A stretch of 64,000 nt of DNA from Pseudarthrobacter sp. C4D7. GTDB taxonomy: Bacteria > Actinomycetota > Actinomycetes > Actinomycetales > Micrococcaceae. The notes beneath the pieces are model-generated. The model searched no databases, was not told the DNA's origin, and worked only from the letters and a program-made list of their open reading frames with translations. Position numbers and translations under genes: made by a program. The DNA lies in NCBI RefSeq assembly GCF_013359725.1, contig NZ_JABFMW010000004.1, forward strand, positions 1 through 64,000, in the 5' to 3' direction. This document shows positions 51,908 to 60,182 of the stretch, one piece after another (position 1 is the stretch's first letter; every line of letters starts with the position of its first letter).

Positions 51908-51927
51908 AAACGGACTACGGTCCGTTT
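51908..51927. promoter_or_regulatory. TetR operator between TetR and FMN reductase
   Basis: AAACGGAC-TACG-GTCCGTTT: perfect 8-bp arms with a 4-bp centre. It sits in the 120-bp divergent gap, 75 bp before the reductase ATG. Confidence 0.8.
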
Positions 51928-52001
51928 AGTCTGGTAAAGGCTCTGCGAGCCTGACGATCGACCAACAGCGGCCCCCGCCGCTCCCCCAGCCAGGAGTGCA
52001 C

Positions 52002-52559
52002 ATGACCAAGAACACCGTCCTTACCCTCGTCGGCAGCCTGCGCGCCGGTTCCACCAACGCCCAGCTCGCCGAGGCGATCCAGCTGAACGCTCCGGACCAG
52101 GTGGAGGTAGTAATCCACGGCAGCCTGGGCGACATTCCGTTCTACAACGAGGACATCGACGTCGAGGGCCAGGTTCCCGCCGCCGCAGCCGCCCTGCGCG
52201 CCGCAGCCAACGAGGCTGACACCCTGCTCCTGGTGACCCCTGAGTACAACGGCACCGTGCCCGCCCCGCTGAAGAACGCCATCGACTGGCTGTCCCGCCC
52301 CTTCGGCGCCGGCGCCCTCAACGGGAAGCCCACCGCCGTCGTCGGAACCGCGTTTGGCCAGTACGGTGGCGTCTGGGCCCAGGACGAAGCCCGCAAGGCT
52401 GCCGGCATTGCCGGTGCGCAGATCCTGGAGGACGTCAAGCTTGCCGTCCCCGGTTCGATGGTGCGCTTCGCCGAAGTCCACCCCAAGGATGACGCCGAGG
52501 TGGTGGAGCAGATCAAGGGCGTCTTCGATGCCCTTGCGGCAGCAGCACCGGCAGCCTAG
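52002..52559 (+). CDS. NADPH-dependent FMN reductase / quinone reductase
   Basis: 185 residues. Flavodoxin-like fold with the FMN phosphate loop GSLRAGSTN near the N terminus and the second flavin-binding motif TPEYNGTVPAPLKNAIDWLSR at about 80-100, the NADPH_FMN_red signature. It uses NADPH to reduce FMN, quinones or azo compounds in the cytoplasm; the family includes chromate and quinone reductases linked to oxidative stress defence. CAGGAG lies 6 bp before the ATG. Divergent TetR control with a clear operator. A perfect hairpin ends the transcript. Confidence 0.9.
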   Translation: MTKNTVLTLVGSLRAGSTNAQLAEAIQLNAPDQVEVVIHGSLGDIPFYNEDIDVEGQVPAAAAALRAAANEADTLLLVTPEYNGTVPAPLKNAIDWLSRPFGAGALNGKPTAVVGTAFGQYGGVWAQDEARKAAGIAGAQILEDVKLAVPGSMVRFAEVHPKDDAEVVEQIKGVFDALAAAAPAA

Positions 52560-52573
52560 CCCCCGGCCAGCGT

Positions 52574-52608
52574 CAGCGCCCGGCACATCCTGGATGTGCC
52601 GGGCGCTG
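52574..52608 (+). terminator. Terminator of the FMN reductase gene
   Basis: Perfect stem of 15 pairs (52574-52588 with 52594-52608) and CCTGG loop, 14 bp past the stop. No T run. The remaining gap to 52728 includes GTAGCGTTAATCC, a possible promoter for the next gene. Confidence 0.8.
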
Positions 52609-52728
52609 CTGCGTCCGGCGCTGCCGTGACCAACTCTTGTCCCAACCGGTACCGAGCGGACATCTCCGCCAACCGGCAGGCCCGTAGCGTTAATCCACTG
52701 GACCTACCGGATCGGATTGCGGTGCCGC

Positions 52729-53355
52729 ATGGCGAAAAGTTGCAGCTGGGCCGGCCGGCGTGCCCTGGCCGCGGCCACGAGCTGCCTGGCACTCCTGCTT
52801 TGCGGCTGCTCTGCCATGGGGAGCGCCGGATCCCGGGAGGCGCCGCTGGCCCTCCTCCCGTCGGCGAAGCCGGGCATCGGCTCCGCCGCCGACGGGCGGG
52901 ATCATCCGAACGCAGCTTCCCCGGGCCCGGCGGCCAGCGCCGGCCCAAAAACTTCCCCGGTGACCGCCTACTTCGTGATGGTGGACGACGGCGGACGGCA
53001 CGGGATCCGCTTCGGCTGCAATGACAGCCTGGTCGGCTTTGCCCAGCCCGGAGACGGCGGGAACGTCCCGCTCAAAGCAGCGATCGGCGCCCTGCTGGAT
53101 GGCGGGCAGCCTGCCAATGCGTACAACGCGTTGGGTGCTTCCCGGCTCACCTTCCTCTCCGGCAGCTTCGACGGCACCACCGTCACCGTTTATCTGTCCG
53201 GCACGTTGAACCATGGCGGCAGCTGCGATCTCCCCAGGGTCGAGGCCCAACTGACCCAGACCGCCCTCGAAGCCACAGGCGCCGTCAAGGCCGAGATTTA
53301 CATCAACGGCGAAACACTGAGCGATTACCTCGCGCGGATGAGCCGGAGCCGGTGA
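52729..53355 (+). CDS. GerMN-domain lipoprotein
   Basis: 208 residues. Signal peptide with twin Cys before the cleavage site (ALLLCGC); the lipidated residue is Cys27. A low-complexity mature start (Ala/Pro/Ser-rich, to about 75) leads to a GerMN-type domain: VTAYFVMVDDGGRHGIRFGCNDSLV, NVPLKAAIGALLDGG, LTFLSGSFDGTTVTVYLSG, LPRVEAQLTQTALEATGAVKAEIYING. GerMN domains occur in spore-germination protein GerM and the actinobacterial LpqB; they bind unknown ligands at the cell surface. The ATG at 52729 has no ribosome site and the message may be near-leaderless. Confidence 0.82.
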   Translation: MAKSCSWAGRRALAAATSCLALLLCGCSAMGSAGSREAPLALLPSAKPGIGSAADGRDHPNAASPGPAASAGPKTSPVTAYFVMVDDGGRHGIRFGCNDSLVGFAQPGDGGNVPLKAAIGALLDGGQPANAYNALGASRLTFLSGSFDGTTVTVYLSGTLNHGGSCDLPRVEAQLTQTALEATGAVKAEIYINGETLSDYLARMSRSR

Positions 53356-53373
53356 AAATCATAGATAAACAGG

Positions 53374-53406
53374 TGTTGCATCAAGAGCAACAACGGGCTG
53401 TATCCT
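53374..53406 (+). promoter_or_regulatory. Promoter and dyad of the leaderless aminotransferase gene
   Basis: TTGCAT (53377-53382) and TATCCT (53401-53406) form a -35/-10 pair with an 18-bp spacer, putting the transcript start at or next to the GTG at 53413. TGTTGC-N7-GCAACA (53374-53392) covers the -35 box, a position suited to a repressor. Confidence 0.65.
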
Positions 53407-53412
53407 GACGTT

Positions 53413-54705
53413 GTGACCCACGAAACACTTGACGCCTCAGCCGGAGCGCTTCCCGCCGAGGCCATCGATGCGATCGAACGCGCGGCCACGTCGGCCCACC
53501 GCCACGAGGGACTGTTTTCCGAGCGTGCAGCGAATATCCGCCAGTCCGCCGTCAGGGACGTCTTCGATATCTCGCTGCGGCCGGGACTGGTGTCCCTGGC
53601 GGGAGGAAGCCCATACCTTCAGTCGCTGCCCTTGGAGCGCCTCGCGGAGACTGCCGCCAAAATCATTGCCGACGACGGGCTCACGGCCCTTCAGTACGGC
53701 GCCGGGCAGGGAACCGCGGAACTGCGGGCGCAGATCTGCGAGGTCATGGCCGCTGAAGGCATCCAGGATGCCCTGCCGGAGAACGTGGTGGTCACCGCGG
53801 GATCGCAATCCGCCCAGGACGTTGCCACCAAGCTCTTCTGTAATCCGGGCGACGTGGTGCTGGTGGAGGACCCCACCTACGTCGGCGCGCTGAACACCTT
53901 TGAGGCCTACCAGGTGCAGGTGGAGACTGTGGGGATGGACCAGCACGGCCTGGTTCCGGAGCTGCTGGAGGCTCGGATCGCCGCGCTGCAGCTGGCGGGC
54001 AAAAGCATCAAATTCCTCTACACCATTCCGAATTTCAACAATCCGTCCGGCATCACCCTGGCCCGGGAGCGGCGGCAGCAGGTGGTCGATATATGCCGCA
54101 GGGCGAATATCCTGGTCCTGGAAGACAACCCCTACGGACTGCTCCGCTTCGACGGTGAATCATTGCCGCCCCTGCGCGCAGCCAACCCGGACGATGTCAT
54201 CTACTTCGGCTCCTTCTCGAAGATCTTCGCCCCCGGGCTCCGCATCGGCTGGGCCCTGGTCCCCCAGCACCTGCAGCGCCGCTACTACCTCGCCGCGGAA
54301 GCGGTGACGCTGTGCCCGCCCGCGCTGAACCAGATGCTGGTTTCCGCCTACCTGCGCGAGTACGACTGGAAAGGCCAGATCGAAACCTACCGTGGGCTGT
54401 ATGCCGAACGCTGCCACGCCATGCTGGCCGCCCTGGAGGAGTACATGCCCGCCGGCACCACCTGGACCAGCCCCCAGGGGGGCTTTTTCGTCTGGGTGAC
54501 CCTGCCTGAGGGCGTCGACACCTACCCCCTGCTGCAAAAGGCGATCGACGCCGGCGTCGTCTTTATCCCCGGCGCCGCCTTCACGCCGTCGGACGAACCA
54601 TCCAACAAGCTAAGGCTCGCTTTCAGCGCCGTGCCTCCCGACGCCATCGCCGAAGGGGTGCGCCGATTGGCGCCGGTGCTGCAGGAAGCCATGGCCGCGC
54701 TGTAG
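53413..54705 (+). CDS. PLP-dependent class I/II aminotransferase (LysN / 2-aminoadipate type)
   Basis: 430 residues. Fold type I aminotransferase: SLAGGSPYLQSLPLE near the N terminus, ALQYGAGQGTAELRAQICEVM, TAGSQSAQDVATKLFCNPGD, TIPNFNNPSGITLARERR (substrate and PLP contact), LVLEDNPYGLLRFDG (Asp), and the PLP lysine in FGSFSKIFAPGLRIGWAL. The set matches the MocR-related single-domain aminotransferases that act on 2-aminoadipate, branched or aromatic amino acids. The GTG is preceded by no ribosome site but by a promoter 7 bp upstream, so the message is probably leaderless. Exact substrate not assigned. Confidence 0.9.
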   Translation: MTHETLDASAGALPAEAIDAIERAATSAHRHEGLFSERAANIRQSAVRDVFDISLRPGLVSLAGGSPYLQSLPLERLAETAAKIIADDGLTALQYGAGQGTAELRAQICEVMAAEGIQDALPENVVVTAGSQSAQDVATKLFCNPGDVVLVEDPTYVGALNTFEAYQVQVETVGMDQHGLVPELLEARIAALQLAGKSIKFLYTIPNFNNPSGITLARERRQQVVDICRRANILVLEDNPYGLLRFDGESLPPLRAANPDDVIYFGSFSKIFAPGLRIGWALVPQHLQRRYYLAAEAVTLCPPALNQMLVSAYLREYDWKGQIETYRGLYAERCHAMLAALEEYMPAGTTWTSPQGGFFVWVTLPEGVDTYPLLQKAIDAGVVFIPGAAFTPSDEPSNKLRLAFSAVPPDAIAEGVRRLAPVLQEAMAAL

Positions 54706-54749
54706 CGTAAGCCACACGAAAGCCGAAAACCGAGCAAAGGAGCATGCAT

Positions 54750-55178
54750 ATGGGTGGAATCATCGTTGTAGGGGTTGACGGGAGCGAAACCGCCAAGAAG
54801 GCGGCGGAATCGGCCAAGAACCTGGCCGCAGGACTGGGCGCCTCACTGCACGTCGTATCGGCCTTCGACAGCGACCGGACCGAAGTGTTCGGCAGCGGCA
54901 GCGACCGGTGGATCGTGTCCGACGCCGATGCCGCCGAACAGGTGGCACGGACGGTTGCGGAATCGCTTGGCCGCGACGTCACGGTGACGTACTCCGCGGC
55001 CCGCGGGCGGCCAGCCGATGCCCTCATCAAGGAAGCCGTCCGCATGGACGCCCGCGTCATCGTCGTGGGAAACCGGCGCATGCACGGCATTGGCCGTGTC
55101 CTGGGCAGCGTGGCCAACAGTGTGGCCCACAACGCTCTCTGCGACGTCTACATCGCCAACACCTACGACGCCGACTAA
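54750..55178 (+). CDS. Universal stress protein (UspA family)
   Basis: 142 residues from the second ATG at 54750, where AAAGGAG has the correct spacing. Motifs: IIVVGVDGSETAKKAAESA at the N terminus and the ATP-binding GNRRMHGIGRVLGSVANSVAHNALCDVYIA (G-2x-G-9x-G-S/N type) near the C terminus, so it should bind ATP. Cytoplasmic dimer linked to survival under stress. It follows the aminotransferase by 44 bp and could be partly cotranscribed. A candidate terminator follows. Confidence 0.9.
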   Translation: MGGIIVVGVDGSETAKKAAESAKNLAAGLGASLHVVSAFDSDRTEVFGSGSDRWIVSDADAAEQVARTVAESLGRDVTVTYSAARGRPADALIKEAVRMDARVIVVGNRRMHGIGRVLGSVANSVAHNALCDVYIANTYDAD

Positions 55179-55208
55179 GGCGCAGGATCCTTTTGGCGTA
55201 ACGCAGGA

Positions 55209-55244
55209 CACCCCCCGTGGTGGCGGATATCGCTGCGGGGGGTG
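55209..55244 (+). terminator. Candidate terminator of the universal stress gene
   Basis: 9-bp G/C stem (55209-55217 with 55236-55244) enclosing an 18-nt loop, 30 bp past the stop. No T run. The rest of the gap to 55360 has GATAAAATTG at 55288-55297, a possible -10 region for the small gene. Confidence 0.55.
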
Positions 55245-55360
55245 GCCGTTCTCACCGCTCTACCATCCATTAAGCTGCTGGCGCAACGATAAAATTGAAG
55301 GGGCCCCAAAGGCGTGGACTCGGACGAATCCACCCCAGCGAAGGGCTCCCCTTGATCACC

Positions 55361-55687
55361 ATGCAGCGCCGCCAGCTTGTTGGCCATGACATCCTCCTTG
55401 CCCGCCACGGCAACCACATCAGCTCCATGCGGGTGGACCGCAGCAACGACCGGGTGGTTGCACTCCTTGACGACGGCAGCCTCGACAGCGCACCGAACCT
55501 CATTACTCCGGGACTCCGGCTTCCCCAGACAGTACGCAGCGTCCTGCGCGAGGACTGGAAGCTACTGAGCGCCTGGGCCGGAGTGGCCGCGCTCGTGGGC
55601 GGCCTGATGACCGCCGCCTCCGTTGCGCTGGGAACCACCGCAGACCCGGCCATGCTTGAGGCCTTCACCGCGTACGCCGCCTACTAG
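55361..55687 (+). CDS. Small hypothetical protein with one C-terminal membrane segment
   Basis: 108 residues from the ATG at 55361; a TTG at 55352 has better spacing to AAGGG and would add three residues. The N-terminal part is polar (GHDILLARHGNHISSMRVDRSNDRVVALLDDGSLDSA), and WAGVAALVGGLMTAASVALG near the C terminus is a probable membrane helix. The stop at 55685 is followed by the convergent PAP2 gene 24 bp away. No family recognised. Confidence 0.55.
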   Translation: MQRRQLVGHDILLARHGNHISSMRVDRSNDRVVALLDDGSLDSAPNLITPGLRLPQTVRSVLREDWKLLSAWAGVAALVGGLMTAASVALGTTADPAMLEAFTAYAAY

Positions 55688-55711
55688 GCACCTTTCCCGG
55701 CGGCACAGGGA

Positions 55712-56344
55712 TCAGGCGAGCAGCCAGCCCTGCAGCAGCCACCAGATGCCGGCCATCACCACGCCGCCAAAGAGCGACCCCGCCACCACCTGGGCCAGCG
55801 AATGCGCCCGCAGCACTACCCGCGACCAGCCGACCGCCGGGATGAGAATCAGCAGCGGCGCCCACGCGGCGCCCAGCATCAGCACCGATACGACGGCGGC
55901 GCAGGACACGGCAGCGGCATGGCCGCTCATTTTCCAGAACGGGCTGACCACGGCCAGCACTGCTACGCCGCCCACCACCGCCAGGACCATGGCGATGACA
56001 CTGGCCGGCGCCTTCACGGCACCCAGTACCAGCAACCCCACAGCGATGCAGGCCAGTGCCATCAACAACACAGGTGCGCGCTGTTTCCGGTCGCTGACGT
56101 GGTGGTCCGTGACCTTGCCCCGCCTGACCAGGACCAGCAGCACCGCCAGTGGAAGCACGCAGACGAAAAGTGCCGCCAGTGCACCGTAGCCGATGGTTCC
56201 CGGGAACCCCGGCTGGGCCAGCGGGCTGATCAGCAACTGCAGGGAGACCACCACCGGGGGCTGGAAGACCTCCGTCAGCCATCTGGCCGTGCGGTTCCTG
56301 GCCCGGATCGACCCGCTGCCCACTGACACGTCCTGAACCGGCAC
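55712..56344 (-). CDS. PAP2-superfamily membrane phosphatase
   Basis: 210 residues with five or six membrane segments. The phosphatase signature is split as in the family: DHHVSDRKQRAP (first motif), KMSGHAAA (second motif, central His), and GWSRVVLRAHSLAQVVAGSLFGG (third motif with Arg and the nucleophilic His). It should remove phosphate from lipid phosphates such as undecaprenyl pyrophosphate or phosphatidic acid on the outer leaflet. The GTG at 56344 lies 4 bp after the E2 stop, so it may be read with the bkd operon. Confidence 0.82.
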   Translation of the reverse strand: MPVQDVSVGSGSIRARNRTARWLTEVFQPPVVVSLQLLISPLAQPGFPGTIGYGALAALFVCVLPLAVLLVLVRRGKVTDHHVSDRKQRAPVLLMALACIAVGLLVLGAVKAPASVIAMVLAVVGGVAVLAVVSPFWKMSGHAAAVSCAAVVSVLMLGAAWAPLLILIPAVGWSRVVLRAHSLAQVVAGSLFGGVVMAGIWWLLQGWLLA

Positions 56345-56347
56345 CCC

Positions 56348-57814
56348 TTAGTCCAGCAGGAGCGCGGGTTCTTCCAGGATGGCCGCCACGTCCGCCATGA
56401 AGCGGGCGGACAGGTCACCATCCACCACGCGGTGGTCGAAGGATCCGCCCAGGGTGGTGATCCAGCGGGGAATCACTTCTCCGTCCAGGACCCAGGGCTT
56501 CTGCTTGATGGTTCCGAACGCAACGATGGCCACTTCGCCCGGGTTGATGATGGGCGTACCGGTATCGATGCCCAGGGCGCCGATGTTGGTAACGGTCAGC
56601 GTCCCGCCCTGCATCTGCGCCGGCTGCGTCTTCCCCGCCCTGGCCGTGGTGGCCAGGTCGTTCAGCGCGAGCGCAAGCTCCTTCAGGGACAGGTCCTGGG
56701 CGTTTTTGATGTTGGGCACCATGAGGCCGCGCGGAGTGGCCGCGGCAATGCCCAGGTTCATGAAGTGCTTGACCTGGATCTCGGCGCTGCCGTCCTGGTT
56801 GTCCACCCAGGCTGCGTTCACGCTGGGGTTCCGTGCAGCGGCCCAAATCACGGCCTTGGCCAGGATGAGCAACGGGGACACTTTGATGCCTTCGAAGTCC
56901 CGGGAGGTCTTGAGCCGCTTGACGAATTCCATGGTGCGGCTGGCATCGACGTCCACGAAGATGCTGACGTGGGGAGCCGCGAACGCCGATTCCACCATCG
57001 CCTTCGCGGTGGCCTTGCGGACGCCCTTGACCGGAATGCGCTCAACGCGCTGGTCCTGCGGCTTCCCGGCTTTGCCCCAGAAGCCGTCAGCCTTGTCCAG
57101 CTCGGCGTCGCGCTGCGCCTGGTAGCTCACCAGGTCCTCGCGCGTCACCTCCCCGCGGGAACCGGTGGCAACGACGTCGGCGAGGTCGATTCCCAGGTCA
57201 CGGGCGATTTTGCGGACCGGCGGCTTGGCCAGGACCCGGTTGACCAGGCCCGTGATGGTGCCGCCCAGGGTTGGCCGGGTGTCGACGGCGGCAGGTTCGC
57301 CGGCGGTCACCTCAGCGGGAGTGCGGGGCTGGACAGGTTCAACCTCGGGGGCGTTGACTGTCACGGCAGCCGCGGGGGCGGTCTTCCGGGGCCGGCGCTT
57401 GACGGCGTCGGCCTTGGGCCCGGATCCCACCAGGGGTGCGGTGGCCGGGGAACCGGCGCTTCCGGCGTCCTCCTGGTCCGCCTGCAGCTTCCCGTAGAGC
57501 GGTTGGACGGCAGCATCAGCGGCGGGTGCCGCCTGCGGCGCCCGGACATCGGCGGGGGTGGGGTCGCCGGATACCTCGTCGCTGACGCTGATGATGGCGG
57601 TCCCGACGTCGACAGTCACGCCTTCGGGCACGAGGAGTTCCATCACCGTCCCGGCGAAGGGGGACGGCAGTTCCACGATCGACTTTGCGGTTTCGATTTC
57701 GCAGATGACGTCATTGACGGCGACGGTGTCACCGGGTTTGACCTTCCAGGAAACCACCTCGGCCTCGGTGAGGCCTTCGCCGACGTCGGGCAGGTTGAAC
57801 TTGTTCAGGGTCAT
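56348..57814 (-). CDS. Branched-chain 2-oxoacid dehydrogenase E2 (dihydrolipoyl acyltransferase)
   Basis: 488 residues. Lipoyl domain 1-80 with lipoylated Lys44 in [11 protein letters not shown]; long Pro/Ala/Thr linker; E3-binding domain at about 190-235 ([19 protein letters not shown]); catalytic domain from about 265 with SFDHRVVDG holding the active-site His near 461. It transfers the acyl group from lipoate to CoA. A single lipoyl domain fits branched-chain or actinobacterial E2. GAGGACACC precedes the ATG and the gap to E1beta is 7 bp. No E3 gene is present here, so a shared E3 is used. Confidence 0.93.
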   Translation of the reverse strand: MTLNKFNLPDVGEGLTEAEVVSWKVKPGDTVAVNDVICEIETAKSIVELPSPFAGTVMELLVPEGVTVDVGTAIISVSDEVSGDPTPADVRAPQAAPAADAAVQPLYGKLQADQEDAGSAGSPATAPLVGSGPKADAVKRRPRKTAPAAAVTVNAPEVEPVQPRTPAEVTAGEPAAVDTRPTLGGTITGLVNRVLAKPPVRKIARDLGIDLADVVATGSRGEVTREDLVSYQAQRDAELDKADGFWGKAGKPQDQRVERIPVKGVRKATAKAMVESAFAAPHVSIFVDVDASRTMEFVKRLKTSRDFEGIKVSPLLILAKAVIWAAARNPSVNAAWVDNQDGSAEIQVKHFMNLGIAAATPRGLMVPNIKNAQDLSLKELALALNDLATTARAGKTQPAQMQGGTLTVTNIGALGIDTGTPIINPGEVAIVAFGTIKQKPWVLDGEVIPRWITTLGGSFDHRVVDGDLSARFMADVAAILEEPALLLD

Positions 57815-57821
57815 GGTGTCC

Positions 57822-58802
57822 TCAGTAGGAGAGGGCGCGGTCCAGCGCCTCCAGGATGCGGTCGATGTCCGGAAGGTAGTCTTCCTCCACCTTGGCAACG
57901 GGGTAGGGCATGTGGAACCCGCCGACGCGGATCACCGGCGCCTCAAGGGAGTGGAACGCCCGTTCGCTGATCCGGGCGGCAATCTCGCCGCCGATTCCGC
58001 CGAACGTGGGGGCCTCGTGGGTCACGATGAGCCGCCCGGTCTTCCGGACGGAGGCAGTGACGGTGTCGAAGTCGATGGGGGAAATGGACCGAAGGTCGAT
58101 GACCTCGACACTCCTGCCGTCCTCTTCCGCAGCGTTGGCCGCTGCCAGGGCCACAGGAACCAGCGGGCCGTAGGCCACCACGGTGGCGTCGGTGCCCTCG
58201 CGCAGGACGTGGGCCTTGAAAGGATCCTCCGACGGTCCGGGCGCCTCGACGTCAACCTCGCCCTTGAGCCAGTAGCGGCGCTTGGGCTCGAAGACGATGA
58301 CCGGGTCCTGGCACTGCACGGCCTGCTGGATCATCCAGTAGGCGTCATGGGGGTTGGACGGGGTGATGATGCGCAGTCCGGCTGTATGGGCGAACAGTGC
58401 CTCCGGGGACTCGGAGTGGTGCTCAATGGAGCCGATGCCCCCGCCGTACGGGATCCGGATGACAACGGGGACGCTGAGCTTGCCGCTGCTGCGCGAATGG
58501 ATCTTGGCGAGCTGGGTGGTGATCTGGTTGAAGCCGGGGAAGACAAAGCCGTCGAACTGGATCTCGCAGACCGGGCTGTATCCCCGCAGGGCAAGGCCGA
58601 TGGCGGTTCCGATGATTCCGGACTCGGCCAGCGGGGTGTCCACCACGCGGTCCGGGCCGAACTCGCCGATCAATCCGTCGGTGACCCGGTAGACCCCGCC
58701 CAGGGGCCCGATGTCCTCGCCCATCAGCAGCGATTTGGGATTGGCGGCAAGGGTGGCGCGGAGCCCTTCGTTGATGGCCTTCGCGATGGTCATGGTGGTC
58801 AT
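57822..58802 (-). CDS. Branched-chain 2-oxoacid dehydrogenase E1 beta subunit
   Basis: 326 residues. [42 protein letters not shown] is the standard E1beta start with the catalytic Glu of the TPP site in [32 protein letters not shown]-like [16 protein letters not shown] and the C-terminal transketolase fold ([16 protein letters not shown]) follow. With E1alpha it decarboxylates branched-chain 2-oxoacids. The ATG shares one base with the E1alpha stop (TGATG), so the subunits are made in step. A second ATG three codons on is an alternative start. Confidence 0.93.
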   Translation of the reverse strand: MTTMTIAKAINEGLRATLAANPKSLLMGEDIGPLGGVYRVTDGLIGEFGPDRVVDTPLAESGIIGTAIGLALRGYSPVCEIQFDGFVFPGFNQITTQLAKIHSRSSGKLSVPVVIRIPYGGGIGSIEHHSESPEALFAHTAGLRIITPSNPHDAYWMIQQAVQCQDPVIVFEPKRRYWLKGEVDVEAPGPSEDPFKAHVLREGTDATVVAYGPLVPVALAAANAAEEDGRSVEVIDLRSISPIDFDTVTASVRKTGRLIVTHEAPTFGGIGGEIAARISERAFHSLEAPVIRVGGFHMPYPVAKVEEDYLPDIDRILEALDRALSY

Positions 58803-60034
58803 CAGTGGCCTGCCTCTGCTGCCTGGCCGGCGGACTCGTCCCCGCCGGCGAATCCTGCGCTGTACTCCTCGAACCACGCCAGTTCCTCGGCCACCAGCGG
58901 GTGGGCCTCCCGGTAGACGCTGGCGAAGGCCTGCCGGATGTCCGGGTCTTCAAGATCGTGGGCGGTGCGCCGCACGTAGGCAGCCAGCTCGTCGCCGTCG
59001 GCCTTGACCTTGGCGAAGTAGGCGTCATCTGCCAGGCCTTCAGCCCGGAGGTATTTCTCCAGCCGCGCCAGCGGGTCCTTGGCGCGCCACGCATCCTCCT
59101 CCGCTGACTGCCGGTATTTGGTGGGATCGTCTGCGGTGGTGTGTGCCCCCACCCGGTAGGTGAAGGCTTCGATGAGGACCGGCCCGTTGCCCTGGCGCGC
59201 GTGCTCCAGCGCCCATTCGGTCACCGCGTGCACGGCGATCACGTCATTGCCGTCAACGCGGATACCCGGGAAACCGTAGCCCTTGGCGCGGTTGGAGAGC
59301 GGGACGCGGGTCTGGACATTGGTGGGAACCGAGATGGCCCAGTGGTTGTTCTGGCAGAAGAACACCACCGGGGCCTTGTAGGAGGAGGCAAACACCATCG
59401 ACTCGTGGACGTCGCCCTCAGAGCTGGCGCCATCGCCGAAGTAGGCGATGACGGCGGCATCAGGCTCGCGGCCTGCCGGGTCCGACGCTGCGGCCAGCTT
59501 CTGGTCACGCTGGATCCCCATGGCATAGCCCACTGCATGGAGGGTCTGCGCGGCCAGGACCAGCGTGTAGAGGTGGAAGTTGGTGTCCTTGGGGTTCCAG
59601 CCACCGTTGGAAACGCCGCGGAACTGGCGCAGGAGTTCCGCCAGGTCCACGTTGCGCGTGAGGGCGACGCCGTGCTCCCGGTAGGTGGGGAATATGTAGT
59701 CCTGCGGCTGGCTGGCCCTGCCCGAACCGATCTGCGCAGCTTCCTGGCCGGTCAGGGGGACCCAGAGAGCCAGCTGGCCCTGGCGCTGGAGGGCTGTAGC
59801 TTCGACGTCGAACCGGCGGATCGCCGCCATGTCGGCGTAGAGCCCGCGGAGGTCTTCCGGGGTGAGCTTGTCCGCGTAGCCGCTGAAGACAGGATCGGTG
59901 CCCAGCTTCCCGTCAGGACCGAGCAGCTGCACCATCCGGGCCGCGGGCTCGCCCATGACGGCTTCAGCATCAGCTTCCCGCTGGTCGTCTACCGCTGTTC
60001 CGTCGAACTCGGTGGAAGGCAGATGAGTGCCCAT
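58802..60034 (-). CDS. Branched-chain 2-oxoacid dehydrogenase E1 alpha subunit
   Basis: 410 residues from the ATG at 60034, which has AAGGAG 7 bp upstream. TPP-binding motif GDG at 200-202 through NN at 229-230 (GDGASSEGDVHES...CQNNHWAIS). IFPTYREHGVALTRN near 114-128 and YRVGAHTTADDPTKYR near 310-325 (phosphorylation-loop equivalent) are typical of BCKDH rather than pyruvate dehydrogenase alpha subunits. The open frame continues upstream to 60124, but that segment lies over a 36-bp dyad and lacks similarity. First gene of the E1alpha-E1beta-E2 operon. Confidence 0.93.
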   Translation of the reverse strand: MGTHLPSTEFDGTAVDDQREADAEAVMGEPAARMVQLLGPDGKLGTDPVFSGYADKLTPEDLRGLYADMAAIRRFDVEATALQRQGQLALWVPLTGQEAAQIGSGRASQPQDYIFPTYREHGVALTRNVDLAELLRQFRGVSNGGWNPKDTNFHLYTLVLAAQTLHAVGYAMGIQRDQKLAAASDPAGREPDAAVIAYFGDGASSEGDVHESMVFASSYKAPVVFFCQNNHWAISVPTNVQTRVPLSNRAKGYGFPGIRVDGNDVIAVHAVTEWALEHARQGNGPVLIEAFTYRVGAHTTADDPTKYRQSAEEDAWRAKDPLARLEKYLRAEGLADDAYFAKVKADGDELAAYVRRTAHDLEDPDIRQAFASVYREAHPLVAEELAWFEEYSAGFAGGDESAGQAAEAGH

Positions 60035-60085
60035 ACCGTTCTCCTTGCTTGCCGCATCCGGATGCAATGCAATGTCGCTGGGATA

Positions 60086-60121
60086 TATGCCGCGGAAGGA
60101 ATACATTCCCGTGGCGGCATA
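60086..60121. promoter_or_regulatory. 36-bp nested dyad upstream of the branched-chain dehydrogenase operon
   Basis: Outer arms TATGCCGC (60086-60093) and GCGGCATA (60114-60121) and inner arms GGAAT (60098-60102) and ATTCC (60105-60109) share exactly the same centre. It is 52 bp upstream of the E1alpha start. The gap up to 60182 also has a weak 7-bp hairpin at 60155-60174 that may end the aminotransferase transcript. Confidence 0.6.
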
Positions 60122-60182
60122 CATTGGCTTACTGATCCTAACTTTATCTTCGGTAAGTAGCGGGAGGGCTACTTGTTAAGTG

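Noticed and set aside
60035..60124. Possible N-terminal extension of E1 alpha by 30 residues
   Set aside because: The extension overlaps the 36-bp dyad and likely promoter, while the ATG at 60034 has a strong ribosome site and gives the usual family length.
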